Position numbers and translations under genes: made by a program. Shown here one piece after another: positions 25,901 through 35,695 of a stretch of DNA of 64,000 nucleotides. Source of the stretch: Ciona intestinalis (taxonomy: Eukaryota > Chordata > Ascidiacea > Phlebobranchia > Cionidae). A model generated the notes under the pieces. The model did no database searches. It was not told the origin of the DNA and worked only from the letters and a program-made list of their open reading frames with translations. The stretch's first letter is position 1. Each line of letters begins with the position of its first letter. The stretch is taken from NCBI RefSeq assembly GCF_000224145.3, contig NC_020170.2, forward strand, positions 2,661,589-2,725,588, in the 5' to 3' direction.

Positions 25901-28900
25901 AACAACCAACGCATCGCAGATCCAGCAACAAATCCTGCGACGAAAAATCCTGGTCGCCCAAAGCAAATTATCCAAACAACCCCGGGGACCCCAAGCAAAA
26001 CCCATTGACCCCCAAAANCCACAAAGCGGCTTGTTAAAAGGCCATCCTCTTCCGCAGTTAAAAGGGCAGTCAGTTCTACACTCCACAAGTCAGAGCACCG
26101 TGACGCAAACACAACCCCCCCAATGCCTACCTGTGCAGGAGACCCAAACCCCTGAAACAACACGACCCCCACGACCCGACACCCCTAGATCGAACAGGCG
26201 TCTAGTCCCAGGGTCCCCCACCCCTACAACACCCCCTGCGCCCCCAAACACAAAGAAACAACCATCAGCGGTGCCCCCGAACCACCAGCAACCATCACCC
26301 ACCCACAACAACCAGACAAACAACCCCACGTGCACGGACTCTGCTTGCCAACATGCACATGGAGGTAATTTTTCCATTTCTTTAGTTTGTATGATTTTCT
26401 TAATTGCCTATCGGTTTTATGCATTTTAAATTTACACCTATCCACTTTCTTGAGTAATGGGCCAATTCTACATCCCTTGGTATACTTTGCGTAGGACCTT
26501 ACCTAGACAGAGTAGTATTCTGTTTTTTTGCTACTCTAGTTTAGTATATTATTTGTATATTGTACTTCATGTTGCACTGATATAAGGTGCAAATCATTCG
26601 GCATTGAAAATCCAATTTCCTTTGTTCCATTATCTAGGCCAGAGGATATAGGTTTGAGGCTTAATGCTGCTGCCATTTCAGCATATTATCCTTGGGCAAA
26701 ACACTTTTAACAGCAATGGTTAAAACCAGTAGTTCCTTATAGGTTGTTTAAATTATCAGGCATACATTTTAACAAAAATTCACCCCCTTCTAAGTTAAAT
26801 AGGTATATAATTCGCAAGATCCGATTTTTGATTGTTTTTTGCTAAATTAAAATAATTTCATCAAAAAATATCAATTTGTAAAAATTATCAAAAAAAATTT
26901 AGCAAAACAAATTTGGAAAAATTGATATATTATCAAAAAAAAATTGCAAAAATTATTAAAAACATTTGCAATAATTATCAAAAATTTTCCACCACAGCCA
27001 ACAATGGTTCAGCGACTTCCACACAGTCAGGCAATGGTGTGAATGGGAATGGTACTAATGGCAGCAACTGCAAATACTGCAATTGTTGCTATTGTGAGTT
27101 GTTTGGTAATGGTGGTCCACCTTTGGCACCAACAAGCAAAAATTACCAGGAAATGCGAGCACGCCTGCGTCGTAAACTAAAGAAAGGAAAACCAGAAGGT
27201 GGGTTTTGGATGCTGTTAAATATTGTACGCTTTTAATTTTCCAAAACTTTGTTATAAATTTTTTTTACAACTTTTGAGTATAAAAAAAAAAATTTGGAAA
27301 CTAATTTTTGGAAAATTTTCTGTGGAATTTTTATAAACCTATGTTTCACAGATGGTAAAGATGATGGAAGATCAGATAATGACAACGTTTCTCAAGAGAC
27401 AACATCACCCGTTCGGCATTCTCCGGAGTCCTTGTCCTCCCAGATCAATCAGAAGAGTGTGGAGGAACTGCTCTCTTTCATCGAAGGGCAGAAGACTTCT
27501 GAAGAGGAGAAGAGCAAGAAGGCAGCGAAGAGAGCTCGACAGAAGCAGAGGAAGGAGAATGATAAGAAGAAGACACAAGGATCAGAAGCGGACTCAAAGG
27601 ATCACAAAACTGCTCCGGATGTTAAGACTGTGGAGGTAGAGAAGAAATTAGAAGATGATGCAAAAATGAAACATCAAACTCCTAAAGATCAGGTTGATGC
27701 AGAGGGAGACAAAAACGGGAAGAAGAAAAAGAAGAAAAAAGGAAAAGATGCACAGGAAGATGATCTTAAGGTATCAGTGAAGATAGCTCCGAAGAATTGC
27801 TCCGGGGATGCGAAAGTGACGAGCAGCAAAGATGTGGAAGAAAAGTCCTCTGCCGATAAAAACAAAACAGTCAGATCAAAAGCGCAACCACAATCTGAAG
27901 TGAAAAAAGTTTCTAAATCTATAGAGGAAACTAGATCTGTTGGTCAAAGCAAGGGTAAAACCAATGTCGTTCAAGTCGATCAGAAGCAATCTCGGCATAT
28001 TAGCATACAGCAAAACCCGTCTAAACCAGTTAAAACTGGTCAGCAAAAACCAGCTACACTGCAGTCTCCTGATGGAGTCCGCTTGGCTATTCAGGCTGTG
28101 GAAAAAAGCATAACCAGTATTAAAATCACCAAAACACCAGCAAAACCGACCCCCATACCTCTGAAGGGAAAACTAGGCGACCAAACCAACAAATTTGACA
28201 AAAAATTAGTTCCTGAAAAAGCAGTTCAAATTAAACCAGAACAAAATGGCAGCAACAGCGAGAAAAAACACCAAAACCATAAAATGGACCAGAAACCACT
28301 GAAAGAAACAACCAAACCCAACCAGTCGTTAAAAACCAAGCAACCATCAAACACAACAAAAGCACCAGAAAAAGCAAAACACCATCACCTTGTAAATGGT
28401 TTGACGCAAAAGTCTGACACCAGTATAAACACCAGCAAAGCACCAAAAAAACAGCAGCTAAACAACCATGAAAGTAGAACACCACACAAAGAACCAGTCG
28501 ACTCATCACGCACCAATAGTGAATCTTCGACCCCGGAAAAATCGCAGGACCCAGAAAGGTGAGAATGATATATGTTTGGTTATGTATTGGATATTCAATA
28601 CAATATACGCCTAACACCAGCTCGTCGCTGCTACCATTGTGGGCGTAATTTTCGTTGGCCAAGACACTCGGCAATTGCTCCAACCCTGTGGTCTCTTATG
28701 GGTTGTCTAATTTATCAGCCATATATTTAGAAAAAATATTAAAATAATCATCCACAAAGTTACACATGTAGTAACTCGCAAGCGGGCATGAGGTGTAGAA
28801 AACAGAACATGTTATAATGACTGTTGTTTTCCCACCATGCGAGGATAAACAAGTTACACTCATTCATGTCTGGATCACTGCTCTCCCTAACCGTACTAAA

Positions 28901-29408
28901 AAACTATCTATTTTTCCAAAACCCTTTTCAACCATATTTTTTTGCTTTTTTTAAAAATCTCTTTTTCGTACGCAGTGCTGAAGCTCGTAAGAACCGCTCA
29001 CGCAAACAACGCCGCAAGAACAGAGCTCTTGCACTCGACGGTAAGGGCGAAGGCTCAGGTGTCGTTGTGGACCAAGTATTTCTACCCAAAGTTGAAGAAG
29101 ACGTGAACGACATGGATGACACAGAGAAAGAAATAGAGAGTTTTAAAAGGTGAAGCTTTTTATTTATTATTTAAATAGTGAGAATAAGACAAGATTTTGG
29201 ATAGTACATCGCTTAAATCTGTATTTATGCATTTTACATTTCCAGTACCATCCATAAAGATTATTTTGTTTGCTTGAAGGTTACTGTCTCAATTTAACAT
29301 GATTATGCCCACAGGTTCTGCCTTGATACCTCTACATTAATTAAGCCAAAGAAGATGACTGTAAACTGGAAGGATTTCTCCTTCAAGAAAAACCACTCCG
29401 CTCACTAG
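7908..29408 (+). CDS. FAM193-family protein (FAM193A/B orthologue), 25 exons, ~1917 residues
   Basis: Exons: 7908-8072, 10661-10765, 11326-11453, 12142-12282, 13235-13310, 13680-13814, 14224-14411, 14869-15046, 15625-15750, 16097-16389, 16997-17384, 17638-17807, 18098-18164, 18355-18441, 19003-19131, 19811-20014, 20162-20413, 21064-21281, 21443-21795, 25381-25503, 25813-26364, 26998-27198, 27352-28558, 28976-29149, 29315-29408. Each is bounded by AG and GT, and the phases add up to one open frame of 5754 bases. Family marks are CNCCYCELFGNGGPP with APTSKNY (exon 22), KSVEELLSFI and KKAAKRARQKQRK (exon 23), and the C-terminal domain with FLPKVEEDV and NWKDFSFKK (exons 24-25). CxCxxC modules recur near residues 124, 772 and 812, and exon 15 is strongly acidic. 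FAM193 proteins are little characterised; human FAM193A has been linked to p53 signalling. The ATG at 7908 follows an acceptor (tttcctcag, 7874), compatible with spliced-leader addition. Longer than human FAM193A. Confidence 0.93.
8297..9079. mobile_element. Non-autonomous hAT-type DNA transposon with perfect 8-bp target duplication
   Basis: Ends are cagtggcgcaaccag and ctggttgcgcccctg, imperfect terminal inverted repeats that extend inward through a shared gggggctgtcat / atgacag block. AAAGTAAG occurs directly before (8289-8296) and directly after (9080-9087). An 8-bp duplication and CAG...CTG ends are typical of the hAT superfamily. No transposase frame is visible, although 50 bases inside are an assembly gap. 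It lies in intron 1 of the FAM193 gene. Confidence 0.88.
8642..8691. other. Assembly gap (50 N)
   Basis: A round 50-base N run, apparently a fixed-size placeholder, inside the hAT element. Confidence 0.95.
11159..11176. repeat. Poly-T tract
   Basis: Uninterrupted T run in intron 2 of the FAM193 gene. Confidence 0.8.
11570..11752 (+). mobile_element. MITE, subfamily A, right end lost
   Basis: The left terminus tatagtagagtaggggaaga is intact. The copy stops after agatgtcccatc without the ccaccctacta end. FAM193 intron 3. Confidence 0.85.
13119..13228. repeat. Minisatellite, ~24-bp unit, about 4.5 copies
   Basis: Unit close to gtcatttttgccacaaattt. It runs almost to the acceptor of FAM193 exon 5 (13234), so it forms the pyrimidine-rich tract of that splice site. 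Confidence 0.85.
14513..14633 (-). mobile_element. MITE, subfamily A, truncated
   Basis: Lacks the left terminal repeat and starts at the tttggtagtaaacaaagaac block. The central segment is shortened as well. FAM193 intron 7. Confidence 0.8.
15405..15545 (+). mobile_element. tRNA-derived SINE, 5' part
   Basis: Carries a B-box-like GGTTCAAGTCTCGA preceded by cctctaacctagaggttac, then the family words gctgctaccattgtgggc and gcacccgtgttataa. Internal body missing. FAM193 intron 8. Confidence 0.7.
17842..18034 (+). mobile_element. MITE, subfamily A
   Basis: tatagtagggtggggaagac to cacaccctattactata, with a short deletion in the centre. FAM193 intron 12. Confidence 0.9.
20580..20778 (+). mobile_element. 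MITE, subfamily A, in FAM193 intron 17
   Basis: Near full length. The right end has decayed (cttcccctattccacata). Confidence 0.88.
20928..21040 (+). mobile_element. MITE, subfamily A, internally deleted
   Basis: Only the left third and the right end remain. The preceding 40 bp (ccttagatac / cctttagatac) resemble the sequence before the neighbouring copy at 20580, suggesting local duplication of the intron segment. Confidence 0.75.
22168..22358 (-). mobile_element. MITE, subfamily A, in FAM193 intron 19
   Basis: cagtagggtggagaaagatg to tctttccccaccctactata. Its right-hand part is repeated after the gap, at 25149-25293. Confidence 0.88.
22211..25098 (+). repeat. Near-identical duplicate block, copy 1 (FAM193 exons 20-23, partial)
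   Basis: Base-for-base counterpart of 25149-28078, with only scattered single-base differences and small intronic indels. Holds exons at 22445-22567, 22877-23428, 24040-24240 and the first part of exon 23 (24372-25098), which breaks at the N gap. Exon 23 is complete only in copy 2, and exon 19 lies upstream of copy 1. The block ends exactly at the gap, so it is most likely the second haplotype or an overlapping contig end that was not merged. Confidence 0.93.
23695..23882 (+). mobile_element. SINE body, copy 1
   Basis: Contains gaggcttaatgctgctgcca, ttgggcaaaacac and cttataggttgtttaaatta, matching the SINE at 28612. FAM193 intron 21, repeated at 26632-26820 with the block. Confidence 0.65.
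25099..25148. other. Assembly gap (50 N)
   Basis: Separates the two near-identical blocks. Both edges fall inside the duplicated sequence. Confidence 0.97.
25149..28078 (+). repeat. Near-identical duplicate block, copy 2
   Basis: Counterpart of 22211-25098. It is about 40 bp longer, mostly from an insertion near 27270 in intron 22 and a run near 26940. It begins inside the MITE (right part 25149-25293). One ambiguous base is at 26018. The sequence continues unbroken into the rest of exon 23. Confidence 0.93.
26632..26820 (+). mobile_element. SINE body, copy 2
   Basis: Counterpart of 23695-23882 in the duplicated block. Confidence 0.65.
28612..28868 (+). mobile_element. tRNA-derived SINE, longest copy in the window
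   Basis: Runs from gctcgtcgctgctaccattg through gggttgtctaatttatcagc and cgcaagcgggcatgaggtgt to a cattcat tail. The 5' tRNA-like head is missing. It serves as the reference for the shorter pieces elsewhere. FAM193 intron 23. Confidence 0.75.
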
Positions 29409-30185
29409 ATGACGTCATAAAATTCGAATGACGTCATACAAATTCTTTAAAATTTGACGATCTTGGATGTCGATCCCTATCGCGGTGTCATCGTAGCTGT
29501 GACGTCATAGCCTTTGGCGTCATCGGACTATGACGTCACACATCTAACGCCTTGTATTTATTCATTTCGCAGGACTGACTACGGATGCTACTGATATGCA
29601 TGATTATTGTATTTGTTGTCGCCGCCAACTCCAGCCCCCAAGCTTTATTTGAGCGCCGGAGGACCCCGCTCATAATTTGCATGCGTGACCTTCCTTGACC
29701 TTTGACCCTTAACCCCAGACGATGTCGAGTATTAGGCCGGTAGCCTGGTGTTGTAGGAGCCGCCGCCGTCGTTTTTAGTTTCCACTTTGCCAAGTGTCGG
29801 TTGCGAGCAGTCCTACCCCGAACAAGCATCGCTATTGTTTCGAACTTTTCCTTTTTCGCTTTTTTCCTTTTTATCTGAGTTAGCTTTCGGAGTCCGCAAT
29901 GTCTCTCGATACCTTCGCGTTTTATGCTGTAGCCGGTAGCTTTTCTCGGCCTGTAGTGCCAACGCATACGTCTCAGTGCAAAGACCGTACAGTTCCAGGC
30001 AACAGCCCAATTGCCTCGGTACTGTACTAGTCAATCACTTACTAACGTACACACGTTCAACCAACGACCGGCCCCGAGCCGGTGTCCGATGTACATTTTC
30101 CTGTATTAATAATGGCATGAGGTTAATATTATTATTAATAATATATCAGCTGTACGAAACAGGCAATAAATGTTCTTGCTGTTGA
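29409..30185 (+). other. Probable 3' untranslated region of the FAM193 gene
   Basis: From the TAG at 29406-29408 to an AATAAA at 30165-30170 followed by a tgttcttgctgttg stretch. The length of about 780 nt is inferred from this signal only. Confidence 0.6.
29410..29538. promoter_or_regulatory. Cluster of four perfect CRE/ATF palindromes
   Basis: TGACGTCA occurs at 29410-29417, 29429-29436, 29500-29507 and 29531-29538, with a further degenerate ggcgtcat near 29516. The 8-mer is the full CREB/ATF site. The position directly after the FAM193 stop codon and about 1.5 kb before the fucosyltransferase suggests an enhancer or an unannotated promoter, but that is inference. Confidence 0.6.
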
Positions 30186-30893
30186 ACTTACAGTTTCTTA
30201 GATTTTAATTCAAGATGGAAAGTTTAAGATTAAAAAGTCCACAAAGAAGTTTTAACTTTTTAAGGCCGTACCATTTCGTGAAGCAATCGTCGCAACGATT
30301 CAGATCGTGAACTGCAGTACTTTTTCCACACATCGGTTGTATATGGTCAAACCAAGCTGTCGAAGTCAATTTCCACAGCTGTTTAATTTTAACTAGGCGT
30401 TTATAAAACTAATACCACCCCAAGTTTTAACATTTCACTCAACTCTTTTAGAAGATAGCTTTTAATTTCGTTTTCATTTTAGCAGATCTACGCAGCAGAA
30501 AACTTGTAACCAAACCGGTTGAACTACTGCTCGATAAATAACCTGCTTCAAGCCTAAACATTGTTTCATAGGCAGCAAACTTGGTATGGACCTAAATGTT
30601 TTTGTTACGCTATTTGGCAAGTGATAGTGTTAATGCAAAGAGATTGTGGTTTTAATCTCCTTGCTTAGTGTTAGCATAATTATGTTTAGCAGAATAACAA
30701 AATGGTTTGTCACCCTCAGGCCTAGGCCTACAGTAGTTTTTAACCAGTTGCGTTGTTATCAGATTGAAGCAAAATTTGGGTTCAGTTGTTTATAGGTGAT
30801 AACCGTTTTTGTTTAGCAGGACTTGGACGATTTGGTTATACTCGGTTAGCCTAATTAAACCGTTTCCGTGTAAAAATAATTAATGGTCAATTC
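30186..30893. other. Spacer between FAM193 and fucosyltransferase
   Basis: No exon or repeat recognised. It may hold the fucosyltransferase promoter. Confidence 0.4.
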
Positions 30894-31062
30894 ATGAGAG
30901 CATGGTTGTGCTACGCTCTTTTTTGTGTCTTTTTTCATTCGAATGCCGATTCAAATCAACACACAAAACTGGATTCAAGTTTCGAAAGAACGAATAGAAT
31001 GAAGGCTACCAGACATTTGATAAATCTAATTGGAAATTTGCGTGTTATCAGTCTTTACCAAT

Positions 31063-31112
31063 NNNNNNNNNNNNNNNNNNNNNNNNNNNNNNNNNNNNNN
31101 NNNNNNNNNNNN
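31063..31112. other. Assembly gap (50 N)
   Basis: Removes or obscures the 5' end of the fucosyltransferase gene. Confidence 0.97.
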
Positions 31113-31113
31113 T

Positions 31114-33902
31114 TACCTATACAGCGTCTTACGGAAATTGACTTTGTACAAGCAGCAGTTTTTTCGACATATTTTTTGGTTCTTTAAACGAAAGATTGTC
31201 AACACAGCGGTCAGAAACGGGAATGTTCTGTTTACTTCAATTCTTGTTGTTTTTCTCATAAACTACCTCGTTTTCATCTACTTCATGAGAGAATGTACGG
31301 AAATTAAACAGCCACACACGTTTTGGTGGGCATGGCCGCCGAGATACTTGTGGTCGGTTGGTGGAAAGCTGCCAAGATACGGTGATATTGAAGACCCTTC
31401 TCTTTCTATTATATTCAAATACCCCGAACTGTCTGTTAAGAAAAGATATCGTTATGAAATTAAAAACTTATCTTCAGACGGAAAGGTTAGTTCACTCAAT
31501 TTCCTTCTATCGCAGTGTGGGGTAAGATGGATACCGTTAGCACCTATATGCCCCCTATTTGCTAATCACGTTTTTAACAATTAACAACAGTCTAAATAGA
31601 GTCGCGCTGCTGCGGTTATATAGTTCTGTAAATATTATTTGTTTACTATACCAAATGACGAGAATAAAAACGTGTCCCATCTTTCCCCGTAAGGTTTATA
31701 AGAATAATGGCATTTTGTTTTAAGCAAAATTTTACAACGTCTTTAGATTGACCGGAAATTGTAAATAAGTGCTATTTATATAAATATAGATTCCCAGATT
31801 CGTAGAAGCAAAAGTGAAATCTATTTTTGTCGAAAACTCTTTTTTAAGTGACAGAAGAGCGCCAGAAACAGGTTCCGTAGACTGCGACGAAAGATGTGTC
31901 GTTTCTTACAACGATCGGCTTCGTCATCTTGCAGATGCGGTTTTATTCTCAGCTTACGACTTGGCCCCCATCAAGCGAAGGTTAGTTTTAATTTGTTTAA
32001 AAAAGATTTTACCAGCATACCGTAAAAGGTACAGATACTTGAAATTGTAGATTAAATATTGTTCGATTGTTTTTAAGCCACAAGAAACAGCTTTACGTTT
32101 GGGTGGATTCTGGGCCACCTTCTGTTGCAGCATATAAAAAGCACAGCTTGTTGAAACATTTCGACGATTACTTCAATCTAACTATGACGTACAGGTTCCT
32201 ATTAATATACCAAGATTAGACAGCGTTTAAAATGATTGACGTTTTTCAGAAGGGACTCCGATATTTACTTTCCTTTCGGCATCATGTCCGAGGTTTGGGA
32301 AACTATCCGAAAAAATCCGAAAATTGCCGATGTTAAAACTTTGCTTTCAGGAAAAGTGAAGGAAGTGGCTTGGGTAACGGGTGATTGCCACATGTCTAAA
32401 GGTAATTAATGTTATTGAGAAAAGCAAATCGTTAGCTATCTTCTCAGCCAAACTGCAGTTTAGAGAATGTTTGCAAAAGTCATGTTTGTATATAGTTATA
32501 GTAGGTTGGGGGACGATGAGACACCTTTAGCACCTAATATACAAACAGCCTGATAGTGTTTTGAACAATTAACAACGGTCTATGAGAGTCGTGAGAATAC
32601 GATTTTATAATTCTTTAAATGTTCTTTGTTTACTACCCCACCAAATGGAACACGAAAATAGAACAAATGGTGTTCAATCTCCCTCCACCCTATAGTTTTA
32701 TGACACTCTGAATGACAATATTGATAATTTTCTGGTTTATCATTTTATTTGTGATCTCTGCAATGTCAACTCTATTCAGTTTTCTTTATGAAACTTATAA
32801 ATACACTTTAGAGCACCAAACAGTTAAAATCCTAAATCTGTATTACAGGTTATGGGTTCCAACTCCGGATGGTCGGTCATCTTATAGCACTGGGAGTTTC
32901 AGTCGATATATTTGGCGGCTGCGTCGCCAACCAGGTCACCGATGGTACAGATTTATCGAAGTACAAGTTTATTTTCGCCTTAGAAGAAAAACTGCATTGT
33001 CGGGATTACATTTCACAAGGAGTAAGCGAGTTTTTCTCATGCTTTATGTTTCGAATATTGGTTACAATACTTTAGTATACAGTAGTGTGGGGAAGATGGG
33101 ACACTTTTTCTATTTCATGTTTTCTTGTCCCATTTGGTATTAAGTAAACAAAGAACTTTCAAAGAAATATTAAACCGTATCCCCACGACGCCCATAGACC
33201 GTTGTTAATTGTTTAAAACACGATCAGGATATTTGGATATTATGTGTTAAAGGTGTCCCTTCTTCTCCCACCCCTACTATACTTGGTATAGCACTTTAAC
33301 ACGTATAGGTTTGGAGGAACGCTTTGTCTAATGGAGTGGTCCCAGTAATTTGGGGTCCGTTACGCGATGATGTAAACGCTGTTCTTCCTGCTCGGTCTTA
33401 CCTCTTTGCAGAAGATTTTGCGACCTTACCTGAACTTGCTAGACAACTGCAGTTTCTTTCTAAAACCCCAGAAGCGTATTCGGAATATTTCGTTTGGCGT
33501 GGCGAGACAGTAATCTTAAAAGTTCGTGGTCTTAAATACACATCTCTGGATACAGCACCCCAGCAATACGGACTATGTCAGTTATGTCACATGCTCCACG
33601 AAGACGACAAAGATGAATGGTTTTTCGGCACACGACCGATTCGCAAAGTCGCCTCCATATACGACTGGTGGTACCTTGAAAATACTAAAACTTGTCTTAT
33701 GCCTGCTGGCACGTTTGAAAGTACTCTAAACCGGTGGTATCTTACTTTAGTTTTTCTCGATCATTACGTTCGAGCGCTTAGACACATTAGGTTGTATCTC
33801 TGGGCGATAATTTTTCTGCTTCTTGCAAATATAACTTATAAATGTATAGATAGGGTGGGGGAGATGGGACGCCTTTTCATTCTATTTGCTCGTCCCATTT
33901 GA
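31114..33902 (+). CDS. Alpha-(1,3)-fucosyltransferase, GT10 family, six exons, 5' incomplete
   Basis: Transfers fucose from GDP-fucose to N-acetylglucosamine-type acceptors in the Golgi. Exons: 31114(or earlier)-31485, 31790-31980, 32078-32194, 32250-32401, 32849-33021, 33309-33902, all GT/AG with consistent phase. Exon 1 carries a basic tail and a signal anchor (LFTSILVVFLINYLVFIYF), the type II layout. Exon 3-4 hold FNLTMTYRRDSDIYFPFG. Exon 5-6 hold the donor-binding block FIFALEEKLHCRDYIS joined to VWRNALSNGVVPVIWGP, and PIRKVASIYDWW marks the usual domain end. A further stretch of about 70 residues, including a hydrophobic segment near LYLWAIIFLLLANI, follows. Its last 15 or so residues and the stop lie inside a MITE, so the true C terminus is doubtful. 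The initiator is unknown because of the gap; the ATG at 30894 opens a different frame. Confidence 0.9.
31513..31692 (+). mobile_element. MITE, subfamily B, in fucosyltransferase intron 1
   Basis: cagtgtggggtaagatggat with B interior gataccgttagcacctat-like and tctaaatagagtcgcgctgc. Ends tcccatctttccccgta. Confidence 0.88.
32498..32694 (+). mobile_element. MITE, subfamily A, in fucosyltransferase intron 4
   Basis: atagtaggttgggggacgat to ctccctccaccctatag, full length. Confidence 0.9.
33080..33280 (-). mobile_element. MITE, subfamily A, in fucosyltransferase intron 5
   Basis: TA-cagtagtgtggggaagatgg to tctcccacccctacta-TA. One of the clearest cases of a CAGT terminus flanked by TA. Confidence 0.92.
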
Positions 33903-34040
33903 TAGTAAACAAAGAAAATTCAATGAATTATAAAACTGTATCCTTACCACTCCCATAGACCGTTGTTAATTGGTTAAAACACGGTCAGGATATTTGGATA
34001 TTATGTGCTAAAAGTGTTCCATCCCAACCCATAGTACTAT
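33848..34040 (-). mobile_element. MITE, subfamily A, overlapping the predicted fucosyltransferase C terminus
   Basis: agatagggtgggggagatgg to catcccaacccatagtacta. The fucosyltransferase frame enters it and ends at a TGA (33900-33902) in the family's cccatttgatagtaaac block. Confidence 0.9.
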
Positions 34041-34438
34041 ATGTCTCTAAAATGTTCGGTTTAACTTAAACTCCGAATAATACGAAACTATCGTAACCTT
34101 TGTTAACCTTATTTTAGAATTTAAATATCAAAATATGCAATCTTATTACATGCTTTAAAACTACAACTAATTAAAACTATGCTGCGCCGTCAAAAACATA
34201 CACTCTAAAAAATCTTTATTCTAATTTTCAACAAGATAAAAGGGAGAATTTTTGGTGTTGATTGAAAATTGATTAAACTTTTTTTAGAATTGTAAAGTGT
34301 ACGCAGACATTACAACACAAAATTTCATATATGTGTATTATAAATACAAAGTCTATAGGAATGTAATCATCTACAGGGAAAAGTCACTTAGTCACCGTGA
34401 ATAGCCTTTCTAATGGTTCAAGTGTTTTCGACATTTTT
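34041..34438. other. Gene-free spacer
   Basis: AT-rich, no repeat recognised. tttatt at 34215-34220 gives an AATAAA on the minus strand, a plausible polyadenylation signal for the trefoil-like gene that ends at 34439. Confidence 0.45.
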
Positions 34439-34987
34439 CTATTGGACGGCCTGTGTTGCAGGTGTGACGACACTGTCGAGATTGAATCCTGTGGCATCCG
34501 CTATTGCATCTGCATAAACCAACTTTTTAAGTGCGTTTTTTTTAATGTACTTCTTGGATTTTGGATGGTACAAAACATGGTCACTCGAAGCTGCTCTCTC
34601 TTGTATTTGAAAAATCATATCGCTCGGCGTCTGTGGCGTAGTGCTTGAAGGCGCAGTGCCAGTAGTAGTGACTTTAACTTTACTACTGCTGTTAACGATC
34701 ATGAAAAGTGCTTTGTTGCTCGCGTCTTTTGTTTGGAATGTCAAGTAATTGTTGCTCGTCGATTTCCAAACCGTCCAATCTGCTGTACTGTTTGTAACCT
34801 CAGCGTAAAGATTGCTGTTGTTTCCCAGGGTCTTCGGCCATGCCTTGGACCCAACAACACCGTTTTCGCCGATGGTGTTGCAGCCGATATCATTCCAACT
34901 AATTTTGATTTCGTCTTTTTTCTCCTTATCACGACACGACTTTCGCCTTTCCCCAGCAGACCAGGGCATCGAAAAGTGTCCACCCAT
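34439..34987 (-). CDS. Beta-trefoil-like family protein 1 (subgroup I), 182 residues
   Basis: I do not recognise a named family. Single exon. It starts MGGHFS, an N-myristoylation-type MGxxxS, followed by a basic/acidic linker to about residue 28. The conserved body begins ISWNDIG, then SKAWPK (residues 47-52), WTVWKSTSNNYLTFQTKD, IFQIQER (125-131) and HVLYHPKSKKYI (137-148), and ends DATGFNL. The repeated hydrophobic strand/turn pattern, with a last unit of the form vLYhp-S-kYI-n-L...A-gF, is what beta-trefoils of the FGF, IL-1 and fascin type show; the fold is an inference. No signal peptide, so probably intracellular and possibly membrane-attached. Closest paralogue is at 52174-52689. Confidence 0.82.
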   Translation of the reverse strand: MGGHFSMPWSAGERRKSCRDKEKKDEIKISWNDIGCNTIGENGVVGSKAWPKTLGNNSNLYAEVTNSTADWTVWKSTSNNYLTFQTKDASNKALFMIVNSSSKVKVTTTGTAPSSTTPQTPSDMIFQIQERAASSDHVLYHPKSKKYIKKNALKKLVYADAIADATGFNLDSVVTPATQAVQ

Positions 34988-35401
34988 TTCAAAAGCTATT
35001 TTTAAACGTTTCTTTTAAAAAACACAAAGCTTCATTTATGTATAACAGATAAAGTCGTCTCTATTCATTACTCGAACACAAACCTGTGGTTCTTATATTT
35101 CTAATTTAATAGACAAATGGGGTGCAAAACGTCCCTACATGTCTATCTCTAAAAAAGCATATAGCCATTATACCAGCCAATCCAAAATACCCAAACAGTT
35201 CTCAACCCGACCACAAACGCCTAATAATCCAGCTTTACTTTTGAAGAGTGATTCACTCACGTTGCTATGGGCATATAGTTATTTCAAAGCCAAACATTAC
35301 AACTGAAGCATAATTAAGTGCGAACATGGTATGCGGACTATAAGCGTGCGACGGCATGCCCTTACAGCAGTAACATTACGCTACGGGTTATCGTTTTCAA
35401 T

Positions 35402-35595
35402 TAGTAGGGCGGGGAAAGATGGGACACCTTTTCATTCTATTTTATCGTCTTAATTGGGAGTAAACAAAGAACAGAGAGAAAATATTAAACTGTATCCTCA
35501 TGACTCCCATAGACCGTTGTTAACTGTTCAAAATACGATCAAGGTATATTTGGGTATTATGAGCTAAGGTGTCCCATCTTCCTCCACCCTACTAT
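35402..35595 (-). mobile_element. MITE, subfamily A
   Basis: tagtagggcggggaaagatg to cttcctccaccctacta, full length, between trefoil-like genes 1 and 2. Confidence 0.9.
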
Positions 35596-35634
35596 ATTAT
35601 AGATTGTTCCCAAAGCTAAAAACATAAGAAAAAC

Positions 35635-35695
35635 GTGTTTGAAACAGAACACTCGTGTTATAACGCGGGTTTAAACAAACTTTTCATTTATTGGA
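35635..35695 (+). mobile_element. SINE 3' fragment
   Basis: tgaaacagaacactcgtgtt followed by ataacgcgggtttaaacaaac, matching the distal part of the SINE. Confidence 0.55.

Noticed and set aside
29536-29967. 143-residue minus-strand frame after the FAM193 stop
   Set aside because: Basic low-information translation opposite a presumed 3' UTR; no start context, motif or family likeness.
30894-31062. Signal-peptide-like MRAWLCYALFCVFF frame as the fucosyltransferase start
   Set aside because: It is in a different frame from the signal-anchor exon after the gap. Without the missing sequence the link cannot be supported.
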